64,000 nt of DNA from Alicyclobacillus contaminans DSM 17975 (GTDB taxonomy: Bacteria > Bacillota > Bacilli > Alicyclobacillales > Alicyclobacillaceae): assembly GCF_000429525.1 (NCBI RefSeq), contig NZ_AUCA01000012.1, forward strand, positions 1 to 64,000. Direction: 5' to 3'. Both the position numbers and the translations under genes were made by a program. The notes below the pieces were generated by a model. That model worked only from the letters and a program-made list of their open reading frames with translations, was not told the DNA's origin and ran no database searches. Shown here piece by piece: positions 56,357-64,000 of this stretch. Each line of letters opens with the position of its first letter. Position 1 is the first letter of the stretch.

Positions 56357-56647
56357 TCAGGCCAAACCACCTCTCGGCCGCTCATCCTGCGCGTCGCCCA
56401 GCCAAGCGTGACCCAAGACCGCATCCAATTCACGCATGAATGCCTGCCAATCCTCCACGCGCACAGCCGCCTGCACCAACCGTTCCAGCGTCGCCACGTC
56501 GGTCACCGCGCGGATGCGCCGCACCACGCCCTGCGGAACCATGCCGAAACGTAACGCCAAAATCGCCAGCAAGTCTGCCTGGTCAAAGGGCAGTGACATT
56601 GGCTCGGGAACCGCTTCCAACCACTCTGGTATCCGTGCGCGCTGCAT
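56357..56647 (-). CDS. small protein, DUF4351-like helical domain (hypothetical)
   Basis: A 96-residue, mostly helical protein. LPFDQADLLAILALRFGMVP, then RIRAVTDVATLERLVQAAVR and EDWQAFMRELDAVLG, look like the C-terminal helical tail found on many Rpn/PD-(D/E)XK transposase-like proteins (DUF4351 and relatives). That suggests a left-over C-terminal piece or a stand-alone version. ATG at 56647 has GGGGGATG five to six bases upstream. I cannot assign a function. The upstream bases hold a CCTTCACCA/TGGTGAAGG hairpin (56716-56741). Confidence 0.5.
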   Translation of the reverse strand: MQRARIPEWLEAVPEPMSLPFDQADLLAILALRFGMVPQGVVRRIRAVTDVATLERLVQAAVRVEDWQAFMRELDAVLGHAWLGDAQDERPRGGLA

Positions 56648-56799
56648 GCTGGCATCCCCCCATGCCCGGTTCGGCGCGAGCCCAGGCTGTCGCCGTCCGA
56701 GGTGCTCCCCTTCGCCTTCACCATACGCCAGTGGTGAAGGTCGTGGGGAGACTCATCCGACCTAGTCGGGATGGTTCAATTGGACTGTTTTGCGCGGTG

Positions 56800-57711
56800 T
56801 TACTTGTCAAAGGCGGGATCGAATGCGTCGCGCAAACCGTCGCCGATGAAATTGATGCAGAGAATGGTGACCGTAATCAACAGCGCCGGCGGCACCCAGG
56901 CCCAGGGCTCCGTGGAGAGCGTGAAGTAATCCAGCGACGAATTGAGCACGTTGCCCCAACTGGGCGTGGTCGACTTCACGCCGAAACCAATCACGGCCAG
57001 GGCCGCCTCGGCACCAATCAAATTGGCCATCTGCAGCGTGGCGTTGACCACAATGGGACCGAGGGAAGCTGGCAATAGGTGCCGAAAGATGATGCGCCAC
57101 GCCCCCGCCCCGCTGGTGCGCGCGGCGAGCACAAACTCCGACTCGCGCAGAGAGAGAAACAGCGACCGAATCATGCGCGTGGTGCTCGGCCAAGCCGTGA
57201 AACCGATGACGGCAATGAGCAGCCACACGGAAGACGTATTGATGATGGACTCCAGGACAATGATGAGCAGGATAAACGGAAAGTTGAACATGAAGTCGCA
57301 CACGCGCATGATGACTGCGTCCACCCAGCCCCCGTAATAACCGGCGAGGCCTCCGAGTACAATCGAGATGGCCATGACCAGAAGCGTGTCGGTGAAGCCA
57401 ATCAAGAGATCAATGCGTCCGCCGTAAACATCGCGCGCGAAATAATCGATGCCGTTGGCGTCCGTGCCCAACCAGTGCGCTGCGGACGGCGGCAGGGACA
57501 CGCTGTTCAAGTCCTGGCGGGACGGATCCCAGTGCGTCAGCCAAGGCGCGCACAGGCTGACGAGCACAATCAGCGCGAGCACAAGGACGCTTGCAACCGC
57601 CATGCGGTGACGCATGAATCGCCCAAGCGCCAGTTGGAAGGGGCTCTTGCTGACGCGTCCGCGCGCTGCCGATTGGTTCGCTGCCAGCGCTTCTACAGGT
57701 GGTGTTGACAT
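56800..57711 (-). CDS. oppC: oligopeptide ABC transporter permease, OppC/DppC type
   Basis: Second membrane subunit of a peptide (Opp/Dpp) importer, 303 residues, six main membrane segments. The OppC/DppC N-terminal extension is seen in LTHWDPSRQDLNSVSLPPSA AHWLGTDANGID. The EAA loop is VLAARTSGAGAWRIIFRHLL P, and the end has WVPPALLITVTILCINFIGD GLRDAFDP, all typical. ATG at 57711 has AAGGGGGG ten bases upstream. Last gene of the oppD-F-B-C operon. Confidence 0.92.
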   Translation of the reverse strand: MSTPPVEALAANQSAARGRVSKSPFQLALGRFMRHRMAVASVLVLALIVLVSLCAPWLTHWDPSRQDLNSVSLPPSAAHWLGTDANGIDYFARDVYGGRIDLLIGFTDTLLVMAISIVLGGLAGYYGGWVDAVIMRVCDFMFNFPFILLIIVLESIINTSSVWLLIAVIGFTAWPSTTRMIRSLFLSLRESEFVLAARTSGAGAWRIIFRHLLPASLGPIVVNATLQMANLIGAEAALAVIGFGVKSTTPSWGNVLNSSLDYFTLSTEPWAWVPPALLITVTILCINFIGDGLRDAFDPAFDK

Positions 57712-57730
57712 GACCAAGGTGCCCCCCTTT

Positions 57731-58690
57731 TTATTGATAGCGAATGCGCGGATCGACCACAGCATTGAGGATGTCCGCGACCAGGTTGCCGAGCAGCACG
57801 CACACCGCGAAAATCAGCGTGGTGGCCATGATGACGGGGTAATCGCGCTGCGACACGGCCGTAATCGTGACGTAGCCCATCCCTTGGTAGCTGAACAACC
57901 CCTCCGTAATCACCGCCCCGCCGAGCAATCCGCCGAGGTCAAACCCCAACTGCGTCACCAGCGGGATGCGCGCGTTGCGGAACACGTGCTTGCGGTAAAT
58001 CACCGGCTCACGGATGCCTTTCGCCCGCGCCGTGCGCACATAATCCTGCCGCGCCACATCCAACATGGCGCCGCGGGTGTAGCGGCTGTAGACGGTGTGC
58101 GCCGTAAGCGCAATGGAAATCGCCGGCAGCAGCGCATGCCAGACGTGGTCCAGCAAGGTGCCCGCCAGCGGACCGGTGCCGGTGGCGTTCTGCGCCGGAA
58201 AGACGGGCCAGCGAATGGCAAAGAAATAAATCAGAAACACCGCGAACACGAAGAACGGCACAGAAAAGAGCACAAACGACACGGTGGAAACGGTGTAATC
58301 CAACTTGCTGTAGGGGCGGCGCGCCTGCCAGATACCGATGGGAATGCCGAGCAAGAGGATGAAGGCCTCCGCCAACACAGCGAGAATCAACGTATTGTAC
58401 ATGGCCGGCCCGAGCAGTTCGATCACCGGTTCATGTTGTCCAAAACTCCAGCCAAAGTTGCCGTGCAGCACGTTCACCAGCCAGCGCCAATACTGCACCG
58501 GCAACGGCAGGTTCAAACCATTCTGCACTTCCAGTTGGTGTTTGAGTGCCGCGATATCCTTGATGCGCGGATTGATCATGGCTTCAATGGCATTGCCCGG
58601 CGCCATGTGCATCATGAAAAAAACGAAGACCGTAATCGCGAAGAGCATGGGAATCATGCCGAATAAACGCCGTACGACATAGCCAGCCAT
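57731..58690 (-). CDS. oppB: oligopeptide ABC transporter permease, OppB/DppB type
   Basis: First membrane subunit, 319 residues. It starts MAGYVVRRLFGMIPMLFAIT and has the OppB-type periplasmic insert (KHQLEVQNGLNLPLPVQYWR WLVNVLHGNFGWSF). The EAA loop is DYVRTARAKGIREPVIYRKH VFRNA, followed by GGLLGGAVITEGLFSYQGMG. ATG at 58690 follows GAGGA. In operon with oppD, oppF and oppC. Confidence 0.93.
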   Translation of the reverse strand: MAGYVVRRLFGMIPMLFAITVFVFFMMHMAPGNAIEAMINPRIKDIAALKHQLEVQNGLNLPLPVQYWRWLVNVLHGNFGWSFGQHEPVIELLGPAMYNTLILAVLAEAFILLLGIPIGIWQARRPYSKLDYTVSTVSFVLFSVPFFVFAVFLIYFFAIRWPVFPAQNATGTGPLAGTLLDHVWHALLPAISIALTAHTVYSRYTRGAMLDVARQDYVRTARAKGIREPVIYRKHVFRNARIPLVTQLGFDLGGLLGGAVITEGLFSYQGMGYVTITAVSQRDYPVIMATTLIFAVCVLLGNLVADILNAVVDPRIRYQ

Positions 58691-58702
58691 AGGGGTTCCT
58701 CC

Positions 58703-59674
58703 TCAATGTAAATGACAGGCCACCCAGTGCCCTGGGGCAGCTTCCCGCAAGGTGGGACGCGACTGTCGGCAGACGTCCATCACTTTCGGACAGCGCGTGT
58801 GAAACGGGCAACCTGTCGGCGGATGGGCGGGATTGGGCACATCTCCCCGCAGCAGGATGCGCTCACGCTTGTGCTTGCGAGAAGGTTCGAGCGCCGCCGA
58901 CAACAGCGCCTCACTGTAGGGGTGCAAGGGCTGTTGATACAGGGCCTGCTTGGTGGTGAGTTCCACCAAATGACCGAGATACATCACGCCGACCTGGTCG
59001 CTGATGTAGCGCACAACGGCCAAATTGTGCGAGATGAACACGTACGACAGGCCCAATTCCTGCTTCAATCCCTGCATCAAATTCAAGATCTGCGCCTGAA
59101 TCGACACATCGAGGGCGGAGACCGCTTCGTCCGCCACAATCAACCGTGGCTGCACCGCGATGGCGCGCGCAATGCCAATACGCTGCCGCTGCCCCCCGGA
59201 AAACTCGTGCGGGTAGCGCTGCCTGTCATCAGCTTTCAATCCGACCTTCTCCAGCAGATCCGCGACCACGGCAGGAATGTCGCGAGCGGCCACCAGGCCG
59301 TTGACCACCAGCGGTTCGGCGATGATGTCCTGGACAGACATGCGCGGGTTCAAAGACGCGTACGGATCTTGGAAGACCATTTGAAACTTGCGGCGGATGC
59401 GCCGCAGCGCCTTACCGCTAAGCTGGGAAATGTCCTGCCCGTCCAGCAGGATCTTGCCCGCCGTCGGTTCCAGCACGCGCATGATGGTTCGAGCCAGCGT
59501 CGACTTGCCGCAGCCGGATTCCCCGACAATCCCCAGCGTCTCCCCGGGCTGCAGGCGGAAAGACACTCCGTCCACGGCCTTCACGTAGCCCACTGTCCGC
59601 CGGAGCACCCCCTTTTGCACGGGAAAGTACTTCTTCAAGTCCTGCACTTCGAGTAAAGCCTGTGCTGTCGTCAC
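58703..59674 (-). CDS. oppF: oligopeptide ABC transporter ATP-binding protein, OppF type
   Basis: One of two ATPases of the peptide importer, 323 residues. Walker [19 protein letters not shown], the OppF loop [20 protein letters not shown], signature [20 protein letters not shown], Walker [21 protein letters not shown], and the C-terminal oligopeptide/iron-sulfur region [20 protein letters not shown] with its conserved cysteines. GTG at 59674 overlaps the oppD stop by four bases. Confidence 0.94.
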   Translation of the reverse strand: MTTAQALLEVQDLKKYFPVQKGVLRRTVGYVKAVDGVSFRLQPGETLGIVGESGCGKSTLARTIMRVLEPTAGKILLDGQDISQLSGKALRRIRRKFQMVFQDPYASLNPRMSVQDIIAEPLVVNGLVAARDIPAVVADLLEKVGLKADDRQRYPHEFSGGQRQRIGIARAIAVQPRLIVADEAVSALDVSIQAQILNLMQGLKQELGLSYVFISHNLAVVRYISDQVGVMYLGHLVELTTKQALYQQPLHPYSEALLSAALEPSRKHKRERILLRGDVPNPAHPPTGCPFHTRCPKVMDVCRQSRPTLREAAPGHWVACHLH

Positions 59675-60657
59675 ACCGACACACTCCCCTTATCCGCAAA
59701 GTGACAACGCACCCAATGCCCAGGTCGCACCTCGCGCAGTACGGGCGCTGTTGCCAAACACTCCGGCTGTGCCAATGGGCATCTGTCCGCAAACCGACAT
59801 CCTTCGGGAAAGGCCGCTGCGTCCGGCACCGTTCCGGGAATCGAGTAGAGCGTCTCGGTGTCATCACTGAGCGAAGGAATCGACCGCAGCAATCCACGCG
59901 TATAGGGATGGCTGGGTTCCTCGAAGAGCGTGTCCGCGTCGGTGGACTCCACCACCTGACCGGCGTACATGACCACCACCCGATCCGCCATCTCCGCCAC
60001 CACGCCGAGGTCGTGGGTGATGAGAATCAGGGCGGTGCCGAAATCGTCACGCATCTTCCGCATCAGATCGAGCACCTGAGCCTGAATGGTCACGTCCAGC
60101 GCCGTGGTGGGTTCGTCCGCAATCAACAGTTTCGGCTCGCACACCATCGCCATGGCAATCATGACCCTTTGGCGCATGCCCCCGGACAACTGGTGCGGAT
60201 ACTCATGCACGATTTGCGCCGCACGCGCAACCCCGACAAACTCCAGCATTTCCACGGCGCGCTGCCAAGCTTCCCGCTTGCGCATGCGCCGGTGCCGCAG
60301 CAAAACCTCGGTGATCTGGTCTCCCACGGTCAGCACCGGATTCAACGCGGTCATGGGCTCCTGGAAGATCATTGAGATTTGGTTGCCGCGCACATCCGTC
60401 ATCTCATCTTCGGACAGCCGCAGCAAATCCACGCCGTCCAGCAGAATTTTCCCACTCACAATCCGCCCCGCCGGCTGCGGAACCAGGCGCATGATGGACA
60501 GGGACGTCATGCTCTTGCCGCACCCGGATTCTCCGACCAGACAGACGATTTCCCCTGCCCTGACATCCAAGTCCACCCCGTCCACCGCGTGGACCTCTGC
60601 GTCTTTATACATGAAGTACGTTCGCAAATTCCGTACCGATAGCACCGCCTCTGACAT
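59671..60657 (-). CDS. oppD: oligopeptide ABC transporter ATP-binding protein, OppD type
   Basis: Second ATPase, 328 residues. Walker [41 protein letters not shown], signature QLSGGMRQRVMIAMAMVCEP, Walker B LLIADEPTTALDVTIQAQVL, and the C-terminal FPEGCRFADRCPLAQPECLA with three cysteines. ATG at 60657 follows GGAGGG by six bases; an upstream in-frame extension of 58 codons runs into the divergent promoter region and is rejected. First gene of the operon. Confidence 0.94.
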   Translation of the reverse strand: MSEAVLSVRNLRTYFMYKDAEVHAVDGVDLDVRAGEIVCLVGESGCGKSMTSLSIMRLVPQPAGRIVSGKILLDGVDLLRLSEDEMTDVRGNQISMIFQEPMTALNPVLTVGDQITEVLLRHRRMRKREAWQRAVEMLEFVGVARAAQIVHEYPHQLSGGMRQRVMIAMAMVCEPKLLIADEPTTALDVTIQAQVLDLMRKMRDDFGTALILITHDLGVVAEMADRVVVMYAGQVVESTDADTLFEEPSHPYTRGLLRSIPSLSDDTETLYSIPGTVPDAAAFPEGCRFADRCPLAQPECLATAPVLREVRPGHWVRCHFADKGSVSV

Positions 60658-60812
60658 GCGTGTCCCTCCAAATCCATGCCGCCACGCTAGTCCTTGTAAC
60701 TCCATTGGAATAGGTGAGATTTTTGAAACATATGTCATTCTACATTTCCAAGGGATGTTTGTGAAGTCTGTCTCCTTCGCTACGAGAGATCTGCTTCTTA
60801 TATGTATTTTAG

Positions 60813-60841
60813 TTGACGGCACAAGAGCCACTTCCTATAAT
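60813..60841 (+). promoter_or_regulatory. promoter of the peptide-binding protein gene
   Basis: TTGACG (60813-60818) and a perfect TATAAT (60836-60841), 17 bases apart, giving a leader of about 120 bases. Confidence 0.85.
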
Positions 60842-60848
60842 GGGCAAT

Positions 60849-60896
60849 ACCGATTTGAATTATCGGTTTTTGGCGCGGGCAGATCTGCTCCGCGCC
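60849..60896 (+). terminator. leader terminator-like hairpin and adjacent palindrome
   Basis: Just after the expected transcription start, ACCGAT and ATCGGT form a six-base-pair stem followed by TTTTT (60849-60871). It is followed by GGCGCGG...CCGCGCC (60872-60896) with CAGATCTG in its centre. This could be an attenuator or a processing site. Confidence 0.5.
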
Positions 60897-60970
60897 TGCA
60901 AGGATGTTGCATGCGCACCTTCGTGTGGGCTACATATCCGCAGTCAACTCCAAACAGGGGGGCTTCAGGG

Positions 60971-62680
60971 ATGATTCAGAAACAGAAAGCAATGGCCACC
61001 GTGGCGCTGGCTGCCTCGGCCGCCATGTTGTTGTACGGATGCGGCCAAAACACCGCGTCCAACAGTTCGTCGAAGGACAGCGCGACACCGGTGGATGGGG
61101 GCACCCTCACCGTTGCCCAAGGTACACCGTGGAATGATGAATTTATTCCGAACCTGGATTCCAGCGGCTATACCGAAGCCATGTGGCAGTTGTCGTTCGA
61201 CCCGCTCCTGAACGTGGATAACAAACTGCAACTGCAGCCGTGGCTTGTGCAAAAATACCAGTATTCACCAGATCACAAGACCATCACCTGCTGGCTGCAA
61301 CCGAACGCCAAGTGGTCGGATGGCCAGCCCATTGTCTCCCGCGACGTGCTGCTGGACATGGACTTCCTGGCTTCGCCAGCCTACAACGGCCCGCACTTGC
61401 AGGGACAGTCAGAATACCTGGTGGACAACGTGGTGGGCGCCGACAAAATCGTGAAGGGTGAGGCTAAGTCCTTTGCCGACACCGGCGGCTTCACCATCAT
61501 CAACGACAAGGAATTCCAGGTCCACGTGAAGCAGGCGGACGCGGCCTTCCTGACGGCCGATTTGGCCAACATCACGCCGCTGCCGTACCACCGCCTGAAG
61601 GGGATCCCGTTCTCCCAGTACCTGGAGATGCAGTACGACCGCCTGCCGGATGTGGTCTCCGGTCCCTACATTCCGACATCGGCCACCAACCAGTCCGTGG
61701 ATACTTTCAAGGCGAATCCAAACTACTGGCGCGGCAAGCCGCACATCGCGAACGTGGTGCTGAAAGTGGTGAGCCCGGACGTATTGCCCGGCATGATGGC
61801 CAGCGGTCAAGTGAACTTCGCCATCAACGGGTTGTCAGCGAACGACAAGATCAAAATGAAGAGCGATCCGCAGATTGTTGAGAAAACCATGCCGAGTACG
61901 GAATACGCCTTCCTCGGCCTGAAGGACAACAAGCCGTATTTCTCGGACGTTCGCGTCCGCCAGGCCATTGCCTACGCCATCAACCGGCAGGCGATTATCA
62001 ACGGTATTTTCAAGGGCATGGCTGTCCCCATCAACTCGCCAACACCGGACAGCTACACGTGGGCAGCGACACCGGCCAGCCAGCTCAACACGTATGATTA
62101 CAATCCGAAAAAGGCCGAGCAACTGCTGGATGAAGCGGGATATGTGAAGAAGGGACAATGGCGGATTGACCCGAAGACGGGCCAGACGCTGACACTGCAC
62201 CTGGCCACCACCACAGACCCCACTCGCGCCAGTGAAGCCAACGCCATTCAGCAAGACCTGCAGGCTGTGGGCATTCACGTGGTGGAGGACAGCCCTATCG
62301 ATTTCAACACGCTGGTCAGCCGCCTGGAGAACAATGACCCGAGCATCGACATGTGGCTGATGGGCAACAGCATGGGCCCGGATCCAGATCCGCGCGGTAC
62401 CTGGGGCACGAAAGACCCGGGCAACTACGAACGCTACAGCAACCCGGAAATTGACAAGCTGATTCAGAACACCTGGGCTTTGCCGTCCGACTTCACGCAG
62501 GCGGGCCGCGGTCAGCAGTTCCAGACGTTCAACAAGTTCGTCAACCAGCAACTGCCCATCATCTTCCTGTTTGACTACAACGATGTCCAGGTGTACCGGA
62601 GCAACGTCCACATTCCGGACAAATACTTCGGTCCTATGGGCGTGTGGCCGGTCCAACCGGATTGGTGGATTTCTAAATAA
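60971..62680 (+). CDS. peptide ABC transporter substrate-binding lipoprotein
   Basis: A 569-residue family 5 solute-binding lipoprotein (OppA/DppA type). The signal peptide ends LLYGCGQNTAS with the lipidated Cys near residue 24. The binding fold shows GGTLTVAQGTPWNDEFIPNL, QPWLVQKYQYSPDHKTITCW, the family pattern VRVRQAIAYAINRQAIINGI and NPKKAEQLLDEAGYVKKGQW. It captures peptides outside the cell for the divergent oppD-F-B-C membrane complex; oppA may be the right name, though specificity is unknown. ATG at 60971 follows AGGGGGG by eight bases; a longer open frame upstream runs through the promoter. Confidence 0.93.
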   Translation: MIQKQKAMATVALAASAAMLLYGCGQNTASNSSSKDSATPVDGGTLTVAQGTPWNDEFIPNLDSSGYTEAMWQLSFDPLLNVDNKLQLQPWLVQKYQYSPDHKTITCWLQPNAKWSDGQPIVSRDVLLDMDFLASPAYNGPHLQGQSEYLVDNVVGADKIVKGEAKSFADTGGFTIINDKEFQVHVKQADAAFLTADLANITPLPYHRLKGIPFSQYLEMQYDRLPDVVSGPYIPTSATNQSVDTFKANPNYWRGKPHIANVVLKVVSPDVLPGMMASGQVNFAINGLSANDKIKMKSDPQIVEKTMPSTEYAFLGLKDNKPYFSDVRVRQAIAYAINRQAIINGIFKGMAVPINSPTPDSYTWAATPASQLNTYDYNPKKAEQLLDEAGYVKKGQWRIDPKTGQTLTLHLATTTDPTRASEANAIQQDLQAVGIHVVEDSPIDFNTLVSRLENNDPSIDMWLMGNSMGPDPDPRGTWGTKDPGNYERYSNPEIDKLIQNTWALPSDFTQAGRGQQFQTFNKFVNQQLPIIFLFDYNDVQVYRSNVHIPDKYFGPMGVWPVQPDWWISK

Positions 62681-62717
62681 CCGTTCGCTGATACCAAATC
62701 AGCACCGGACAGACAAA

Positions 62718-62760
62718 TCGGGCTGCCCCAACAGTGCCAGCGCACTGAGGGGCAGCCCGA
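62718..62760. terminator. 12-base-pair hairpin between converging genes
   Basis: TCGGGCTGCCCC (62718-62729) and GGGGCAGCCCGA (62749-62760). On the minus strand it is followed by TTTGTCTG, so it can serve the MFS remnant and, less clearly, the binding-protein gene. Confidence 0.7.
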
Positions 62761-62821
62761 TACGCAATGATCGTTTACTAAAGGATATACTGTAAATATA
62801 CAGTTGCTGCATATCCGCATT

Positions 62822-63678
62822 TCAGGCGCGCGTCCGGATGAGGCGGTCGCTACCCATCCACAGGACGGCTACCAAGGCGCCCCCCACCGATACCGTTCCG
62901 AGCAGGAATACAAGGTCGAGCGCGTGCTCCAACGCGGGCCCTGCGCCCGCGTGGCGCGGCAGCAGACTGCCGAACACGCTCACACCCACCGTCCCGCCGA
63001 CGGATCGGAAAAATTGCGAGGACGCCGTCGCCACCCCGCGCCGATTCGGCTCCACAGCACTCTGCACCGCCGTGCCAAGGGTGGGATACATTGGCCCCAT
63101 GCCCAGCCCCGTTGCCTCTGCTCGTGCAGCGCCAGACCGACCACGAGGAGCGCGGGCATGCCGATGACCAGGCTCATGTAGAAAATCCAGCGCCAATTCC
63201 AGTATTGGACCATCACCCCTCCGACAGCCGGGCCACAGATGCTGGCTAATGTCAGCACAGCGCCAAACGGCGCTTGAAACCTGCCCCGCTCCTGGATGGG
63301 ATAGAGATCCGCAATCAGCGTGAAGGCCACCGGCATGAGACAGCCAGCGCCGAGCCCCTGAATGGCCCGGAAGCCAACCAACGCAGCCATGTTCCAAGCC
63401 AGACCACAGAGCAAGGAACCCACCAAAAAGATCAACCCACCTGCCAAGTAGACCTGTTTTCGTCCGAACAAGTCGGCCAGTTTGCCGTAGATAGGGATGC
63501 TGACGGTGGAGGTCAACATGTAGGCGACGAATACCCAGCCGTACAGGTTGAGTCCGCCCAACCGGGTGGACACGGTGGGCATCGCCAGAGAAATAACGGT
63601 CTGATCCAGCGAGGACAGGACCTGTCCAAGCAAGAGGCCGGTGGTCACTCAGCGGAGATTGGTTTGTGGTTGCGTCAC
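62822..63678 (-). pseudogene. MFS drug-efflux transporter (DHA2/EmrB-like), internally deleted
   Basis: From GTG 63678 (after GGGAGG) the frame reads MTQPQTNLR and then TGA at 63651-63649. It continues in frame as VTTGLLLGQVLSSLDQTVIS LAMPT, LADLFGRKQVYLAGG and GPAVGGVMVQYWNWRWIFYM, the first six segments. After LALHEQRQR it shifts frame into GLGMGPMYPTLGTAVQSAVE, NRRGVATASSQFFRSVGGTV and GVSVFGSLLP, which belong near segment 11 of this family. About 200 middle residues are gone. A premature stop, a deletion and a frameshift together make it a clear pseudogene. Confidence 0.85.
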
Positions 63679-63831
63679 GTTTGCCCCTACCTCCCATGTC
63701 CTGTGTGATCACAAGCGGCCAGCCGTGTGTCGGAGAAAAATATAGCCCAGAGTTCCAAAAAAGAATAGACTTTTTCTTTCGACTGAGTTATCTCTTTTGA
63801 ATAGAGTCTGCCCGGAAGCATGAATACAGAG

Positions 63832-63881
63832 AAGGGGCTGTTCCTGTGCAGTTTTCACTGCAGTAGGAACAGCCCCTTTTT
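63832..63881 (+). terminator. strong orphan terminator
   Basis: A roughly 20-base-pair stem (AAGGGGCTGTTCCTGTGCAG with CTGCAGTAGGAACAGCCCCTT, one mismatch) and TTTTT at 63877-63881. No gene on this strand precedes it in the gap 63679-63949. Confidence 0.65.
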
Positions 63882-63883
63882 CA

Positions 63884-63908
63884 AGAGAAAGCCGCCCCTG
63901 CGGGCGGC
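63884..63908 (-). terminator. cysK terminator
   Basis: On the minus strand GCCGCCC, four-base loop, GGGCGGC (63908-63891) followed by TTTCTCTTG, about 40 bases after the cysK stop. Confidence 0.75.
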
Positions 63909-63949
63909 CTTCTCACAGCATCACAACGAAGCACACGTCACATGTCGTC

Positions 63950-64000
63950 CTATTCCGCCTGGAACAGCGGTGTGGACAGGTAGCGTTCGCCGTTGGACGG
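63950..64000 (-). CDS. cysK: cysteine synthase, C-terminal end (partial)
   Basis: Only the last 16 codons are visible: PSNGERYLSTPLFQAE then TAG. The pattern PS-x-GERYLSTPLF is the conserved end of O-acetylserine (thiol)-lyase CysK, the PLP enzyme that makes cysteine from O-acetylserine and sulfide. The gene begins outside the window on the right. Confidence 0.85.
   Translation of the reverse strand, partial: PSNGERYLSTPLFQAE

Noticed and set aside
60086-60970. A 295-codon upstream extension of the peptide-binding protein gene
   Set aside because: It runs antisense through oppD and across the promoter; the lipoprotein signal peptide begins at 60971.

Overview
The window looks like chromosome of a moderately high-G+C, endospore-forming member of the Bacilli, of an Alicyclobacillus-like kind (inference, no search was run). 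The grounds are two GerA-type germinant receptor loci, an H-type small acid-soluble spore protein, a sporulation-kinase-like histidine kinase, purine genes in the Bacillus order, a HrcA/CIRCE-controlled groESL operon, PurR and BirA operators of Bacillus type, strong AGGAGG ribosome binding sites and frequent GTG or TTG starts.

Layout. 1-312: 5' end of a 16S rRNA gene leaving the window on the minus strand, with two tandem promoters. 468-1379: an EamA-type exporter. 1481-11515: purC-S-Q-L-F-M-N-H-D, closely packed and mostly overlapping, minus strand. 11516-18932: a block that separates this operon from its usual first part. It holds a lipoprotein gene, a complete three-gene ger operon, a scar joining a sigma-factor fragment to a repeat-protein fragment, and bioB under a BirA operator. 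18993-22077: purE-K-B. Both purE and purC have their own promoter and their own pair of inverted PurR boxes with identical 18-base spacing. 22346-24605: a decayed MFS transporter and a thiolase. 24712-27953: guaA and a purine permease behind a guanine riboswitch. 27928-32397: a MoxR/DUF58/transglutaminase operon. 32523-37103: a secreted M23 peptidase, small genes, an MBL hydrolase, a fluoride riboswitch with two crcB/fluC genes, and a MntP-like membrane protein. 37122-39557: a CoA-transferase with a cre-like site, and a LytTR regulator.

40250-45090 is a region of decay. It has two IS256-family remnants, a second germination locus with a frameshifted A gene, an intact B gene and no C gene, and a broken tyrosine recombinase. 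45184-47221: groESL with a perfect CIRCE. 47263-52094: a tightly overlapping operon of PAP2 phosphatase, 5-formyl-THF cyclo-ligase, mobA, a molybdopterin-binding protein, mobB, tatA and tatC, which links molybdenum-cofactor assembly to Tat export. 52250-54143: orphan sensor kinase and sspH. 54279-56243: an ABC-F ATPase. 56800-62680: an oligopeptide ABC transporter with a divergent binding-protein gene. 62822-64000: a second decayed MFS gene and the last codons of cysK.

The clearest theme is purine control. Two copies of a PurR operator run the split de novo operon, and a guanine-sensing riboswitch runs GMP synthase and purine uptake. I saw no tRNA genes, CRISPR arrays or intact mobile elements. 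No wholly new system is claimed. The most original observations are the duplicated PurR control of a split operon, the sigma/BNR fusion scar, two transporters of one family decayed by the same kind of internal deletion, and an unexplained palindrome family at 11640-11887.
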